DNA of 64,000 bases from Strongylocentrotus purpuratus (taxonomy: Eukaryota > Echinodermata > Echinoidea > Camarodonta > Strongylocentrotidae): NCBI RefSeq assembly GCF_000002235.5, contig NW_022145599.1, positions 24,202,879-24,266,878 on the forward strand. The letters are read 5' to 3'. Shown here piece by piece: positions 53,643 to 64,000 of this stretch. A program made the translations under genes and the position numbers. The notes under the pieces were generated by a model that made no database searches, was not told where the DNA came from, and saw only the letters and a program-made list of their open reading frames with translations. Each line of letters starts with the position of its first letter. Within the stretch, counting starts at the first letter, position 1.

Positions 53643-56201
53643 TTTCCGGCCCCTTAATTTTCAGAGGCAAGCCGACAGAAAATTACACCTTTTCTTATAC
53701 TTCCAAAAAACAATAATAACCATATGGCTTTCTCGAATCATTCTGATTAAATCTTATTCCTGTATTATTTTCAAAAGTTCCTGCTAATAAAAACTCAAAA
53801 CCTTTTCAAAGTCAAACTATATACACGTAACTCAATGCAATAAAATATGCATAACTGTGGCTCTAACATGCCACAACACCTACATGACACAAAAAACACC
53901 TCAATGCCATCATTTAGAAGATACCAATGACAATTTAACCTTTAACTAGCTTATGAATGTCTATACTCCTGATTATTATCAGTTTGTCAAACAAAAACCA
54001 ACCAATGTCCCTCTTGTGGCTCTTTTTACTATCTTTGGACAAGAAAGCCCGCTTGTGTCACAAAATGAAAGATTTTTGCATAGGTTAGTAACTTGTAAAC
54101 TCACTATAAATGATGTTGGCACCTTAAGAAAACACTCTGGAATGCTGCAATGCAGCCCTATCTTAAAAAAGGCAAGTACTGTTGACTCCAATACATAGCA
54201 CAGATAAACTGAATTTTGTTTTGCACCGATATAATAAAGACATGCACAATGAAATCAGGCCTTAGCTATCAATAGAATCTTGGTAACAATAATATGCTTT
54301 GGTCGTAAATCTGTCCAACTCTAAATTCTACTCAAACTACAATAAAAACAATGACAATGAGAGCCACAATATCGCAACAAAGATTTAAAATGGTTAAGAA
54401 CTAGATTAACCACTACCTCTTATTTTAGGGTGTACACTTTCAAGTTCCACTGAATTCAGAAGTATACTGTGGACTAAGACTATCAAACAACTCTCCTTAT
54501 CGAAACATGTCATCAGATGACTAGTCTTGATTCAAACTCTTGTCACTGAGTTGAATCCCTTTTTTAACAATGTTCGCAATAATTTTGGACTTTCGTTATT
54601 TTCTGTCTCTTTCAGAATTTGTACAAATAAACAACACAATCGAATGTCATGTCCCTTCTAACGAATGCAGTAAAGCATTTCTTTCGTGCAAACTAAGCAT
54701 GCAAAGTGTCGTTTTATATGTACAGTAGCTATGTAACAACAAAGCAAATGACACGATTTGTTCAAATCATGCTATCAAACACTGCCATTTCTATAAAAGA
54801 ACTTTCCAAATGTAAATATCCTGACACTAAATCTGAACATAGCAAAATTATTTCACCTCTAATTATATACAACGAACTCATTTGCAATAAAAACATTAAC
54901 GTCTTCAAAATAGTCAAGTGTGTACAGTTCTGCCTTCACTAAGCACAATTAATGCCCATAATACAATTTTTATCGTCTTGTATAAACTCTTTGAAATTTT
55001 GTCTCAAAACCAAAATAGCATCTGCTTTAAAATAACCTGTACACCAAATATTTGCGTCAACACAAATATGCACATTATATACATTCCTTGATTCCTAAAA
55101 AATCTTGACATTGTATCCTTCAAAATAATAACCCATTGTCTTTTATAATCATGCACTTCACATAAATCTACACTTTAAAAGCAACACAAAATATGCTTCC
55201 AAATATCTCATATGACATTTTAAATACATGCAAGATTTTTCTCTCCTGAGTTCCTGACAAATATTTACCTGAAAAGTGGAACATGACCCAAAGTTTTGTA
55301 TTTGACTTTTGTTTTCTACTCCCTTTTTTCTGTCACAGAAATATAAATTTAAATATTCATATTCTAGCAATTACATCATAGATGATCAAACAATAATTCA
55401 TATATTTTACATATTCAATATTTCTATTATCTTCTCTTTCAACTTCTAAAAGACATCTGTGTCACTGTGCCCACCATTTCAAAGGTACATTGTACATACA
55501 TTTTACACTCCTCAAATGCAATTCACTGAATAACAAAATATGCTTATGAAACTGTTAGAAATAGCATTCAAATTGGCAAGAATCTTTTCTACATGTATAC
55601 ATAAAATGCATTTTCACTGAGTCTCTGTCTATATCATGTTCAAATAATCTGACTTTTTCTTTTAAATGTCCAAAGTCTGAGTTTATTCCTTAGTCAGTCC
55701 ATGATAGCCAGATTTTGCACAATAATCAAGTCTTTTAGTCTTTTTCGAATCTGCATACTCTGTGCCTCTGCTGTCATCTCTACGGCTTGATTACGCGACA
55801 GAATAGAAGGTGCAGAGTGGTCCAACTTGTGACTCCTAGTGAACAAATTCGCGTTTGGTCCAATGAAAACATTTCACTTGGTAAATGCATGAAGTGGCGG
55901 CGCTAGGCTCGCACCATATATCACAATGATAATCTTTTCTAAAATCAACATTTTCCAAGCTTGTGATCCAACAATTAAAGGCTTCGCGATTGATCCAAAT
56001 ATAGACTTGAGCTTTATTATGGCGGCGCTAGGCTCGCACCACTTATTACTTCACACATATAATTATCACAAACGGACTCCAAAATTGATTTCCAACTTGA
56101 CTTGCTCCAAAATTTGATGAGTTGGTCCCGTGAAGAAACTTAAAAGGTGTCTCAATAGCGTATATCTCTTATGGAATCACAATTTCACAAATTCAAAGTG
56201 C
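53643..56201 (-). other. BEL/Pao 3' non-coding region
   Basis: 2.56 kb between the pol stop and the 3' LTR with no open frame above about 80 codons and no envelope-like features. It is long for a BEL element; an env gene may have been lost or never present. Confidence 0.6.
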
Positions 56202-59200
56202 TCATGAATCTCCTTCCAAGAGGAGACACAGTTTACTGATGGGTCGCGAATAGGTGCCCGTCTTGGTCTTCACCTCCGCCCGTCGAACCATGCCCTGTCG
56301 ATCTGGAGTGATGCCGATGATTACTCCCATGAGCCAGAAGTTACGAGGTGCTGTCTCGTTCACTACCAGCACTACGTCACCAACCTGGATGTTGCGACTA
56401 GGATGTACCCACTTCTGCCTGGCCTGGAGCTGCGGCAAGTACTCTCTCAGCCAACGTCGCCAGAAGACGTCTGCCAGATATTGAACCTGCCGCCATCTAC
56501 GTCGTGCGTAGCAGTCGGTCTGCCTACTAACCGATGGGGGTAACATCGGGGTAGCCTTCAACGTCAGGAGCTTGTTTGGTGTCAGAGCCTCTAGATCGTT
56601 AGCATCGTCTGAAACCCTGGTGATGGGTCTGCAATTGATAATGCCTTCTATTTCACAGAAGAGTGTCTGCAAACTTTCATCCGTCATGGTCTGCTGTTTG
56701 GTAAGGAAGAAGAGCAGCTGTCGAATCGTCCTGATCTGTCTCTCCCATACGCCCCCGTGGTGTGAACCTCCAGGTGGATTAAAGGTCCACTTGATGTTTA
56801 CTTGCAATAGTGAGTTGCTGAGCTGGGCCTGGTTCCAGCTCTCAAGTTCTTTTCTTAGTTCTTTCTCAGCCCCAACCAAGTTCGTTCCATTGTCCGATCT
56901 CATTTCTCTGACTGCTCCTCTTCGAGCAATAAATCTCCGAATTGCTGCGATACAGGAATCCGTATCTAGTGAATCAGCCTTCTCTATGTGTATGGCCCGA
57001 ATGGCGAGGCAAGTGAACACTACGCCATATCTCTTGACTGTAGAGCGTCCTCTTTTCACTCCTATCGGCCCAAAATAATCGACTCCAACTCGTGTAAAAG
57101 GTGGATCGTCCGGTCTCAGTCGGTCTATGGGTAGGTCGGCCATCTTCTGTTGGATTACCCGCCCTCTTTGACGTCGGCACTTGACACATTTCTTGACGAC
57201 TTTCCTGATGGCTGAAATTGCACCAACTATGTGATATCGTTGCTGGAGTTTTGCCAAGACATAGTTTCTTCCCATATGTCCTGAGTTTTCATGAATGTGC
57301 CGCAAGATGAGTTCAGACACATGTCCTCTCTTTGGTAGGATGACTGGATGTTTTGCTTCTTCAGGCAAGGCTGCCTTGTTAAGTCTTCCTCCTACTCTAA
57401 GTAGGCCATTGTCCATCTGAGGGTCTAATTTGTAGATAGGGCTTGATTTTCTGACCCCTGGCTGCAACCTTCCTGTCCTTTGGTTGACATCGTGTGCCTG
57501 TTTCCTCAAAGCCACAACCTCTACTGGGAACGCTCTGTCTTGAACGTGTATCAGTATTGCTTCCTCAGCTTGTCTAATATCTTCCACTGTCAATAACATG
57601 GGTGGATTCTCTCGTGTGTTCTGCTGACCTTTCATTTTCTCTTTCAGCAGCCCTTTCAATTTTAGTAGCCATGCTACTCCCTTTCTGAGGTGGTACCAGT
57701 CTGAATAATGGTTGATCAATCTTTCCAGGACATCATCTTCTTCCTCTTTGCTCACAGCAGTGGCCATACATTTGCTCTCACTGGCCGTTACTTCCGAGAC
57801 CTCTGTAACGTACATCTTCTTCTTCTTCACCTCGGGATCATTGTTTACGTCGTGTGATGCATTTCTGGGTTGCTTAGGCCACTGGTCCTTTGAAGCTTGA
57901 AGAAATTCGGGTCCTTCCTTCCAGAATCTCATTGCTAGGAATCGATCTACCTTGACTCCCCTGGAGCATACATCTGCCGGATTCAGCGAAGTTTCTATGT
58001 GGTGCCATTGACTTGATTCAGATCCTTCTTGTATCAGGGCAACTCGGTTGGCGACGAATGTCTTAAACCTCCCTGTTTCGCTTTGGATATACTGTAGTAC
58101 AGAGGTACTATCAGTCCAGAAGAAGGTCTCATCTACTGGGATGTCAAGTTCTTGTTTTACCATTTTGTCTATCCTTACTGCTACCGTGGCGGCTGTAAGC
58201 TCCATTCTCGGGATCGACGTCTGTTTAAGAGGGGCCACTCTAGATTTGCTCAAGAGGAATGAGCATTGGACTTCATCCCTGGTATTCACCATTCGCAAGT
58301 ATGACACTGTTCCATATCCCTTCTCACTTGCATCTGCAAAATGGTGCAGTGTCACAGACTTTGGGTTTTCATACCCCTCTGGCTTCAAACACCTGGAAAG
58401 TTTAAAGTCTGACAGTCTTGGGAGTTCTCTTTTCCATGTTTCCCATTTTTTCAGCAGGTCTGGTGGAATCGTCTCGTCCCATCCTAATCCTAGTCGGCAG
58501 AGGGTCTGAAGTAAGTGCTTTGCAGGGAGTAGCACTGGGGAAGCACATCCTAGTGGATCGAACAGGGAGCACACTGTTGACAAGATACCCCTCCTTGTGG
58601 CTGGCTTGTCTTTCAGCTGAATCTTGAAACTGAAAACATCTTCATCTGTATGCCACAGCATGCCAAGTGCCCTCTCTGTTGGCAACTTGTCCTTGTCAAA
58701 GTCTAGCTCCTGCACTGTACTTGCTCTCTCCTCCTTGGGTATGGCATTCAATACTCTTCTGTCATTGCTCACCCATTTTGTGAGGTGGAATCCTCCTTTC
58801 TTACAGGCTTCTTGTAGGCCCTCTGATAGCTCTGCAGCTTCCTGGACTGTTGAGCTTGAGTACAAACAATCGTCAACATAAAAGTTGCGCTTGATGATAT
58901 GTGCCACCTTGTCCTCTGCAAAGTCTTCTGCTGTGCGCTTCAGGGCATAATTGGCACAAGCTGGTGAAGATCTAGCCCCAAACACATGAACAGTCATGCG
59001 GTATTCCTCAATAGGTTGAGCGACATTGCCATCTGGCCACCACAGAAATCGATGTAGATCCTTTTCTTCCTTTAGCAGTTTCACTTGTGAGAACATGGCT
59101 TCTATGTCTGCCATTACTGCTATGCGGTCTTGACGAAACCTTGTTAATACACCCACCAAACTATTTGTGAGGTCCGGCCCCTGTAGAAGATTGTCATTCA

Positions 59201-61892
59201 GTGACTTGCCCTTGAAAGAAGCTGCACAGTCATACACCACTCTAATTTTTTGCTTCTGTGGGTGATATACACCGTGGTGAGGAATAAACCACATCTTTCC
59301 ATCTTCTCTAAGGAACTCGTCTTCTGGTACTCTTTCAGCGTACTGTTTGTTCAGCACCTTATCCATAAACCCTGCATACTCCCTATGGAACTGCGGCTGT
59401 CTAGCGAACTTCCTCTGCAGGTGGTTGAGTCTCTGTTCTGCCATGGGCCTGTTGTTGGGCAGGTCGACGTCTCCCTTGAATGGCAGTCCGATTTGGTAAT
59501 GCCCTTGTGTTAGCTTGATGGATCCTTCAACCTTTTCCATAAATCGTTTATCCTCTTTGGATTCTTCGACTTTATCTTCCATCAAGCGTTCTGAAAACTC
59601 AGTGTTGTAGAGATTATTTAGCTGTTGCTGAATATCTTCCATCACGTGGACTCTGTGGGAGGCTATCTTGGACCCACTTCTCTCTTGCTTGCAGCTTCCA
59701 AAAACCATCCACCCTATGATAGATTTGCAAGCGAATGGTCCGTCGTTCTGACTATTGATAACCTGCAGTGGTTCCATTGCTTTAGGGACGTTATTGCCAA
59801 TGAGGATGCCCACGTCTGCATTGATCTCCGGCAAGTTTATTTCTTGTAAGTAGGGCCATCTTGCAATGTCATTCCTTCTCAGTATGTCTGACTTGTCTAC
59901 AGGGATGGGCTGTATGTAGACGTCAGAAAGTGGTATATATGTGTTCTCATTCACATCAGCTACCTCCAGGTCTTGCAGTATGCAGGTCTTGACCAGCTTA
60001 TCATCTGTTAATGTTTGAAGCTGGATAGTGCGCGTTCTTCCTCTGGCATTTAGTTTGTTTTTTAACTCTTCTGTGCAGAAAGTTGCGTTACTCCCGTTGT
60101 CAATGAATGCGTATGTGTGTACACATTTCCCTGTCTGCTTTGAGCGTACAGTCACAGGCACAATGGCCGGTTGGGAGTCCTGCATAGAAGTGCGGTTGGA
60201 TAACGTGCGCTTTACGTCTGGGAAATTTTCATTTCCAATTTCTTCTCCTTCTGTTTGTCCTTCCGAGCTTTCCTCCTTCTTCCTATTAGCTCCAACGTCG
60301 TCATTAGTACGTTGTTTCTCTGATTCACCATTCCTTTTCACTTGTTTCGATGGTGCCCAATCTCTATGAAGAAGGGTGGGGTGTAACCTTTGACAAATCT
60401 TGCAGGTCGTCCTCTGTTTACAGTCCCTGGCAAGATGTGAAGACTGAAGGCAGGCAAAGCACAGTCCTTTGGATTTGCAAAATGCAAGTTTCTCCTCATG
60501 AGGTTTCTTTCCTAGGGCCTTGCATTCTGCTGTAAGGTGATTTTCCATGTCACAATACAAACACTTCGCTTCCTCGCTCTTCTTCATGCTGGAGCTGAAG
60601 CCCTGTTTCTTCCCTGGAAAGGGTTTTGTCTTTGTCTGCGTTTCTCCAGCTCTGGCAGGTCCTACAATATTGCCATAGATAGGGTTGTTGATTATCCGGG
60701 CCTGTTTACTAATGAAACTAACCACGTCTTTGAATGAGAGTGGCTCGTCCCGATTCTGGAGTATGCCGTCGACATAGCTCCTCCATCTATCTCTCAGCCT
60801 GAACGGCAGCTTTGATATGACCATCTTCAAGTGTTGTGCGTGGTCAATCTCCTGTTGAAGGTGTAGGTCCTTAGCCAAATTGCCTAGCTCAGTCACAAAC
60901 AATGAATAACTAAGCAGGCCCTCCGGATCCTCACCTCTAATGTTTGGCCATGCCATTGCCTTGATGATCATAGAGTCCAGAACATGATGCTTATCGCCAA
61001 ACTTGCTTTCTAGCAGCATTGTTGCCTTGTTGAATGCTGCCTTGGAATCACCTCCATACATGCAGCTTCTGACCATCTCATTCGCCTTTCCCCTAGTATA
61101 TTGTTCCAAATAATATAGTTTGTCAGAGTCCTCCGATGTCTTGGACTCTATTACATGCTGAAAAGCCCTCTTAAAGGCGTGGTAGTTCAGGGGATTCCCG
61201 TCGAAAGGCTGAATGTTCCTTTGCGGTAAGGCGGACTTCATATGACATTCTAAGAGCATGTACGTAAGTTGGGTTTGTTGTCGCTGCAGCTCTACCCAAT
61301 CAACATCACTATCAGAATTTGTTCCACTTACTCGTACATCTTGCAAATGTTCTCGGTTCTTGCGTCCTTGCGTTGAACTCTCTTCTGAGCAATCTGCATT
61401 CTTGACTTTGTGACTTGTTTGGTTCCTATCACTTTCATGTGTTACATGAGCAAAGGTTGGTAATGCAGGTGGCTGGTGAAAAGCTACCGTATCATCGAAC
61501 TGCTGTAATGCTGCTGCTTGGGCTGTAGCTGCAGCTAATTCGGTCTCAACAGCAAGTTGCTCCTTTCTTCTAATTAAGTCCTGCTCTTCTTTCTCGAGCT
61601 CCTGTTTCCCTTTTAAACTCTTCAACTTTGCTTGCAATTCTGCTCTCTTCATGGCTGTTTCCATCAAAAATTTCCTGGAATGTGATGTTGATTTGCTTGA
61701 TACTTGAGATACACTGTCATCTACTTCAACCCTCTCCATCGCTGAATGTTTTCCTGCGTTCATGGAAGGAGAGTCAAACAGTTGGTTGACTTCCATCCAT
61801 GGGTCTCGATCATGCAGTAACGGGTCCATCCGAATACTAGTAGCTGGATCTTGTTCATCCTGCCCTTCCATGATGATCTGATCCACTGACAC
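56202..61892 (-). CDS. BEL/Pao gag-pol polyprotein
   Basis: 1896 aa, uninterrupted. Residues about 75-125 are a charged coiled coil. About 225-400 are a gag-like (DUF1759-type) region. Two CCHC knuckles: C444/C447/H452/C457 and C478/C481/H486/C491. Aspartic protease region with D598-N-G-S. Reverse transcriptase with D929 and YVDD (1005-1008). RNase H with D1187, E1231 and D1261. Integrase zinc finger (H1534, H1539, C1569, C1572) and catalytic D1605, D1667 and E1717. C-terminal DUF5641-type region about 1800-1890. All catalytic residues expected for protease, RT, RNase H and integrase are present. The start is the first ATG; a second methionine at residue 8 would also serve. It needs no frameshift, as usual for the group. 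Confidence 0.95.
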   Translation of the reverse strand: MSVDQIIMEGQDEQDPATSIRMDPLLHDRDPWMEVNQLFDSPSMNAGKHSAMERVEVDDSVSQVSSKSTSHSRKFLMETAMKRAELQAKLKSLKGKQELEKEEQDLIRRKEQLAVETELAAATAQAAALQQFDDTVAFHQPPALPTFAHVTHESDRNQTSHKVKNADCSEESSTQGRKNREHLQDVRVSGTNSDSDVDWVELQRQQTQLTYMLLECHMKSALPQRNIQPFDGNPLNYHAFKRAFQHVIESKTSEDSDKLYYLEQYTRGKANEMVRSCMYGGDSKAAFNKATMLLESKFGDKHHVLDSMIIKAMAWPNIRGEDPEGLLSYSLFVTELGNLAKDLHLQQEIDHAQHLKMVISKLPFRLRDRWRSYVDGILQNRDEPLSFKDVVSFISKQARIINNPIYGNIVGPARAGETQTKTKPFPGKKQGFSSSMKKSEEAKCLYCDMENHLTAECKALGKKPHEEKLAFCKSKGLCFACLQSSHLARDCKQRTTCKICQRLHPTLLHRDWAPSKQVKRNGESEKQRTNDDVGANRKKEESSEGQTEGEEIGNENFPDVKRTLSNRTSMQDSQPAIVPVTVRSKQTGKCVHTYAFIDNGSNATFCTEELKNKLNARGRTRTIQLQTLTDDKLVKTCILQDLEVADVNENTYIPLSDVYIQPIPVDKSDILRRNDIARWPYLQEINLPEINADVGILIGNNVPKAMEPLQVINSQNDGPFACKSIIGWMVFGSCKQERSGSKIASHRVHVMEDIQQQLNNLYNTEFSERLMEDKVEESKEDKRFMEKVEGSIKLTQGHYQIGLPFKGDVDLPNNRPMAEQRLNHLQRKFARQPQFHREYAGFMDKVLNKQYAERVPEDEFLREDGKMWFIPHHGVYHPQKQKIRVVYDCAASFKGKSLNDNLLQGPDLTNSLVGVLTRFRQDRIAVMADIEAMFSQVKLLKEEKDLHRFLWWPDGNVAQPIEEYRMTVHVFGARSSPACANYALKRTAEDFAEDKVAHIIKRNFYVDDCLYSSSTVQEAAELSEGLQEACKKGGFHLTKWVSNDRRVLNAIPKEERASTVQELDFDKDKLPTERALGMLWHTDEDVFSFKIQLKDKPATRRGILSTVCSLFDPLGCASPVLLPAKHLLQTLCRLGLGWDETIPPDLLKKWETWKRELPRLSDFKLSRCLKPEGYENPKSVTLHHFADASEKGYGTVSYLRMVNTRDEVQCSFLLSKSRVAPLKQTSIPRMELTAATVAVRIDKMVKQELDIPVDETFFWTDSTSVLQYIQSETGRFKTFVANRVALIQEGSESSQWHHIETSLNPADVCSRGVKVDRFLAMRFWKEGPEFLQASKDQWPKQPRNASHDVNNDPEVKKKKMYVTEVSEVTASESKCMATAVSKEEEDDVLERLINHYSDWYHLRKGVAWLLKLKGLLKEKMKGQQNTRENPPMLLTVEDIRQAEEAILIHVQDRAFPVEVVALRKQAHDVNQRTGRLQPGVRKSSPIYKLDPQMDNGLLRVGGRLNKAALPEEAKHPVILPKRGHVSELILRHIHENSGHMGRNYVLAKLQQRYHIVGAISAIRKVVKKCVKCRRQRGRVIQQKMADLPIDRLRPDDPPFTRVGVDYFGPIGVKRGRSTVKRYGVVFTCLAIRAIHIEKADSLDTDSCIAAIRRFIARRGAVREMRSDNGTNLVGAEKELRKELESWNQAQLSNSLLQVNIKWTFNPPGGSHHGGVWERQIRTIRQLLFFLTKQQTMTDESLQTLFCEIEGIINCRPITRVSDDANDLEALTPNKLLTLKATPMLPPSVSRQTDCYARRRWRQVQYLADVFWRRWLREYLPQLQARQKWVHPSRNIQVGDVVLVVNETAPRNFWLMGVIIGITPDRQGMVRRAEVKTKTGTYSRPISKLCLLLEGDS

Positions 61893-62469
61893 AACAATCC
61901 TAATGTGGGGCTGTATCCATGACGGCTGCTGTCAACCTAAGGCTTTCAAGTATGCATTTCATGTGCTTATTCTTCTATACCACATTCACTGTTGCAGGTT
62001 TTCCAGCCTCTTTCCATATTCTGCACCGCTTGTAACTCAGGCGATATCAGCTGCAGCTAACCGGCATATTTCTGATTTCCAAAAACTTCCTGAAATAGCT
62101 CCACTAGTATGTATGCCACTAGACTAGACCCTCTACTCTAGCCTTCTGTAATTAAGAGCAGTAGCCAGTAGACATATTCTCCATTCTTGGCTAATCTCTG
62201 ACTGACATTTGTCCATTCAAATCAACCGTAACATCTGGCCTTCTGGGCATCTAAATATAATGTAGATCTAGTCTAACCTCTATACTAGACTGGAGTCTAG
62301 AAATCTAGTCTTAGTCACTGTAGATTCTACGTCTACATCTCAAGTAGATATTTCAGGATTCCAATTTCTTTATCCTTTTCAACAGATTCCTGAATGCTAA
62401 CCAGTCTCTTTATTTAACATCGTTAGGCCTTCCTCTGTTAGCTTGTGAAACTAGAATTTTAACTTAGAA
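61893..62469 (-). other. BEL/Pao 5' leader
   Basis: 577 bp between the 5' LTR and gag-pol. No long frame. CTAGA-type words cluster at 62110-62340. It would hold the primer site and packaging signal, which I could not pinpoint. Confidence 0.6.
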
Positions 62470-63174
62470 TGTGGGTGCAAAATGACCTTGAAGTAGTCAG
62501 ATAGTCTGTCTTTAGTTCTCCATTTTTAGACTAGGTCTGGAGGTCTAGGCTTAGACCTCGACATTAATTCTCTGACTGTATTCTGCCCAATCACGTCATT
62601 CTTTCGACTCAAAATACACCCACAAGTGATCATGCTCTATTCTCATAGACCTCTCTAGTCATATTCTCATTTATCAGACTGGTACTGCACTGGTCCCTTG
62701 TTGTTCACGATCACCTTTGACTGGCCAAGAACCCAAGTTCACCTTATTATAGTTTCAACGCTCCTCTCAGCTCCGTTCCGTCTTTTAATATCTCGCAATC
62801 TGACACTATTCACACGTACATCGTCAATCCACGTACCGTACTGTAGAATTGCAATTGCAAGTGTAGAAATCAATTGTCGAATACCAATATAATGTCTCGA
62901 AAACTTTAATTTTGAAGCCTTTACTAACCACATTTCACGTTACTCACGTCGGGTCGATCACAATGTTATTATACAATGATTGCATCCATTCCAATTGTTG
63001 TCCAAAACCAAACAAGATCATAAAACGGAAATATGAAGTAGGGAGAAGAGGTTAAAATTCTGTCTTGTTTCCAAGGGTTACTGCCAGTCATTATTCGCGC
63101 TTTTCCTCCCCTCAAACTTATTAAATTTTAAAACCGACAAGAGATGGCGCTCTTGCATTAGTTTGGCATCTACA
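62470..63174 (-). repeat. BEL/Pao 5' LTR
   Basis: 705 bp; carries the element's promoter by analogy with the group. Reads as identical to 52938-53642, which implies recent insertion or recent gene conversion. Confidence 0.95.
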
Positions 63175-64000
63175 GTTCCTATCAACCATATAGCTTTGTC
63201 ATTGACATAACTACCAATTATACAACATAATTTACAATTTCCATTGACTTGAACTCCAGTCAAGTTTTATGAAATACAAGAGTAGCTCTTCATTGTAAAT
63301 TTTAAAATAGTTGAGAATAGGAAAATAGCATGGTACAAATGGACATGGTTGAAGTAAAATTACCAAATTCATCCCCAAAACCACCATATTCAAAGAATGC
63401 CTGATATCAATACCAATAAAGGGTTATATTACTTAATAAAGGCATCGTAAAACAATTTGTTGAATCTGAGATGCACGGCCTTATACGTGTTATCAGTGTC
63501 AGTGATATGATGTAATATTGAAGCACCCCAACAAAATTGCGCTTCAAAATGATCAAGAAGTGCCTCAAAAAAGTAAAAATCTTTGAGTGACCGGTTTTAC
63601 CATACTCGTTTTCCCCAATAGACTGTAGGGTAATGAAAACCGTTAGGAAAACGCAAAATTGGATTTCGATTTCCAATCATAAATATCTTGATAATCAGAC
63701 TCCTTACTGACCTAAAGGTTCATAATTATCATTGCAGCATGAGCTAAACCCAGGATGTTTCAGTTTCAGTATCTGAGACAAAGTTACCGGATCCCTTTAA
63801 TGAGGAATTTGTTTCATTTTTTTTTTTTTTTTGCAATTTGATTTTTGTCACAAATTTATTACGCTCCCCTACTTTTACTTGTGTTTATTGTGTGCCCATG
63901 CCCATTGATGACAGGTAGTTAAAAACTGAATTTTCCTTTAGACTAACTTACTCCAAAATCACCAAAAATTACGAAATATTTTTTTTGTACAAGGTTGAGG
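63175..64000. repeat. Array unit D: 3' flank block, right part
   Basis: Continues the homology to 6330-6830, 15690-16090 and 25195-25450 after the BEL element. Interrupted by a TTAA-type insertion (63433-63800). A TRIM copy D would be expected on the minus strand beyond the right edge. Confidence 0.75.
63433..63800. mobile_element. TTAA-target element in unit D
   Basis: TTAA at 63433-63436 and 63797-63800. Imperfect inverted ends are 'taaaggcatcgtaa' and (rc) 'agggatccggtaac'. The sequence is missing from the aligned positions in units A, B and C. No coding sequence recognised. Confidence 0.5.

Larger units (their letters stand above)
52938..63174 (-). mobile_element. Full-length BEL/Pao LTR retrotransposon
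   Basis: Two 705-bp LTRs (TGT...ACA) that read as identical enclose a 1896-codon gag-pol frame on the minus strand. The 5-bp target duplication GTTCC is at 52933-52937 and 63175-63179. The empty paralogous site is readable in unit A ('gtttggttgctatcaatc', 6321-6338). A purine-rich stretch 'aaggggccggaaa' (rc of 53643-53655) abuts the 3' LTR as a likely polypurine tract. No TGG-type primer site abuts the 5' LTR, so the primer is unclear. The element looks young and potentially autonomous. Confidence 0.95.

Noticed and set aside
53979..55370. Possible env gene downstream of BEL pol
   Set aside because: Only frames of about 70 codons, with no signal peptide, membrane anchor or cysteine pattern in register.
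56254..60737. Many plus-strand frames across the BEL element
   Set aside because: Antisense shadows of the gag-pol frame.

Overview
The window looks like nuclear DNA of a marine invertebrate. It is AT-rich, very repeat-dense and intron-bearing. It carries animal-type transposons (BEL/Pao, CR1-like and Tx1-like LINEs, tRNA-derived SINEs, hAT-like, TTAA-target and Mutator-like elements), many long G/C homopolymer runs, and an exon of the animal-specific mitochondrial calcium uniporter regulator EMRE. A sea-urchin-like deuterostome is my best guess; this is inference, with no marker gene to settle it.

The backbone is a decayed tandem array of one multi-kilobase unit, repeated in the same orientation. 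On the minus strand each unit carries a RING/B-box/coiled-coil (TRIM-type) gene with a short non-coding first exon and an intron in the 5' UTR. Upstream, in the one unit that keeps it, the plus strand carries a C-terminal EMRE exon. Unit A (about 6.2-13.9 kb) has a dying TRIM copy: start codon lost, a RING cysteine lost, early stop. Unit B (13.9-24.9 kb) has an intact 293-aa TRIM gene and the intact EMRE exon. Unit C (25-43 kb) has an intact 323-aa TRIM gene, two copies of the upstream flank, and a dead EMRE copy at 40.35 kb. Unit D starts near 45.5 kb with the same minisatellite and flank, and its TRIM gene would lie beyond the right edge.

Mobile elements have inserted into these units, and because the units are paralogous the empty sites can often be read in a sister unit. 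The largest is a full-length BEL/Pao LTR retrotransposon (52938-63174): 705-bp LTRs that read as identical, a 5-bp target duplication and one uninterrupted 1896-codon gag-pol frame. Others are a 5.06-kb terminal-inverted-repeat element (47741-52801); a 3.08-kb hAT-like element with a perfect 8-bp target duplication whose interior is an 18-unit satellite (25872-28955), with a second partial copy at the left edge; a frameshifted CR1-like LINE (29578-34370) itself hit by another retroelement; a Tx1/L1-like LINE remnant (2.9-4.3 kb); two SINEs; and many small non-autonomous elements.

Protein-coding content outside transposons is small: two apparently intact TRIM genes, one TRIM pseudogene, one EMRE exon, one EMRE pseudo-exon, and fragments of an unrecognised C2H2 zinc-finger repeat family. 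I found no clearly new functional system. The most interesting points are the EMRE exon travelling with the TRIM array, the satellite-bearing hAT element, and several large inverted or nested repeat structures.
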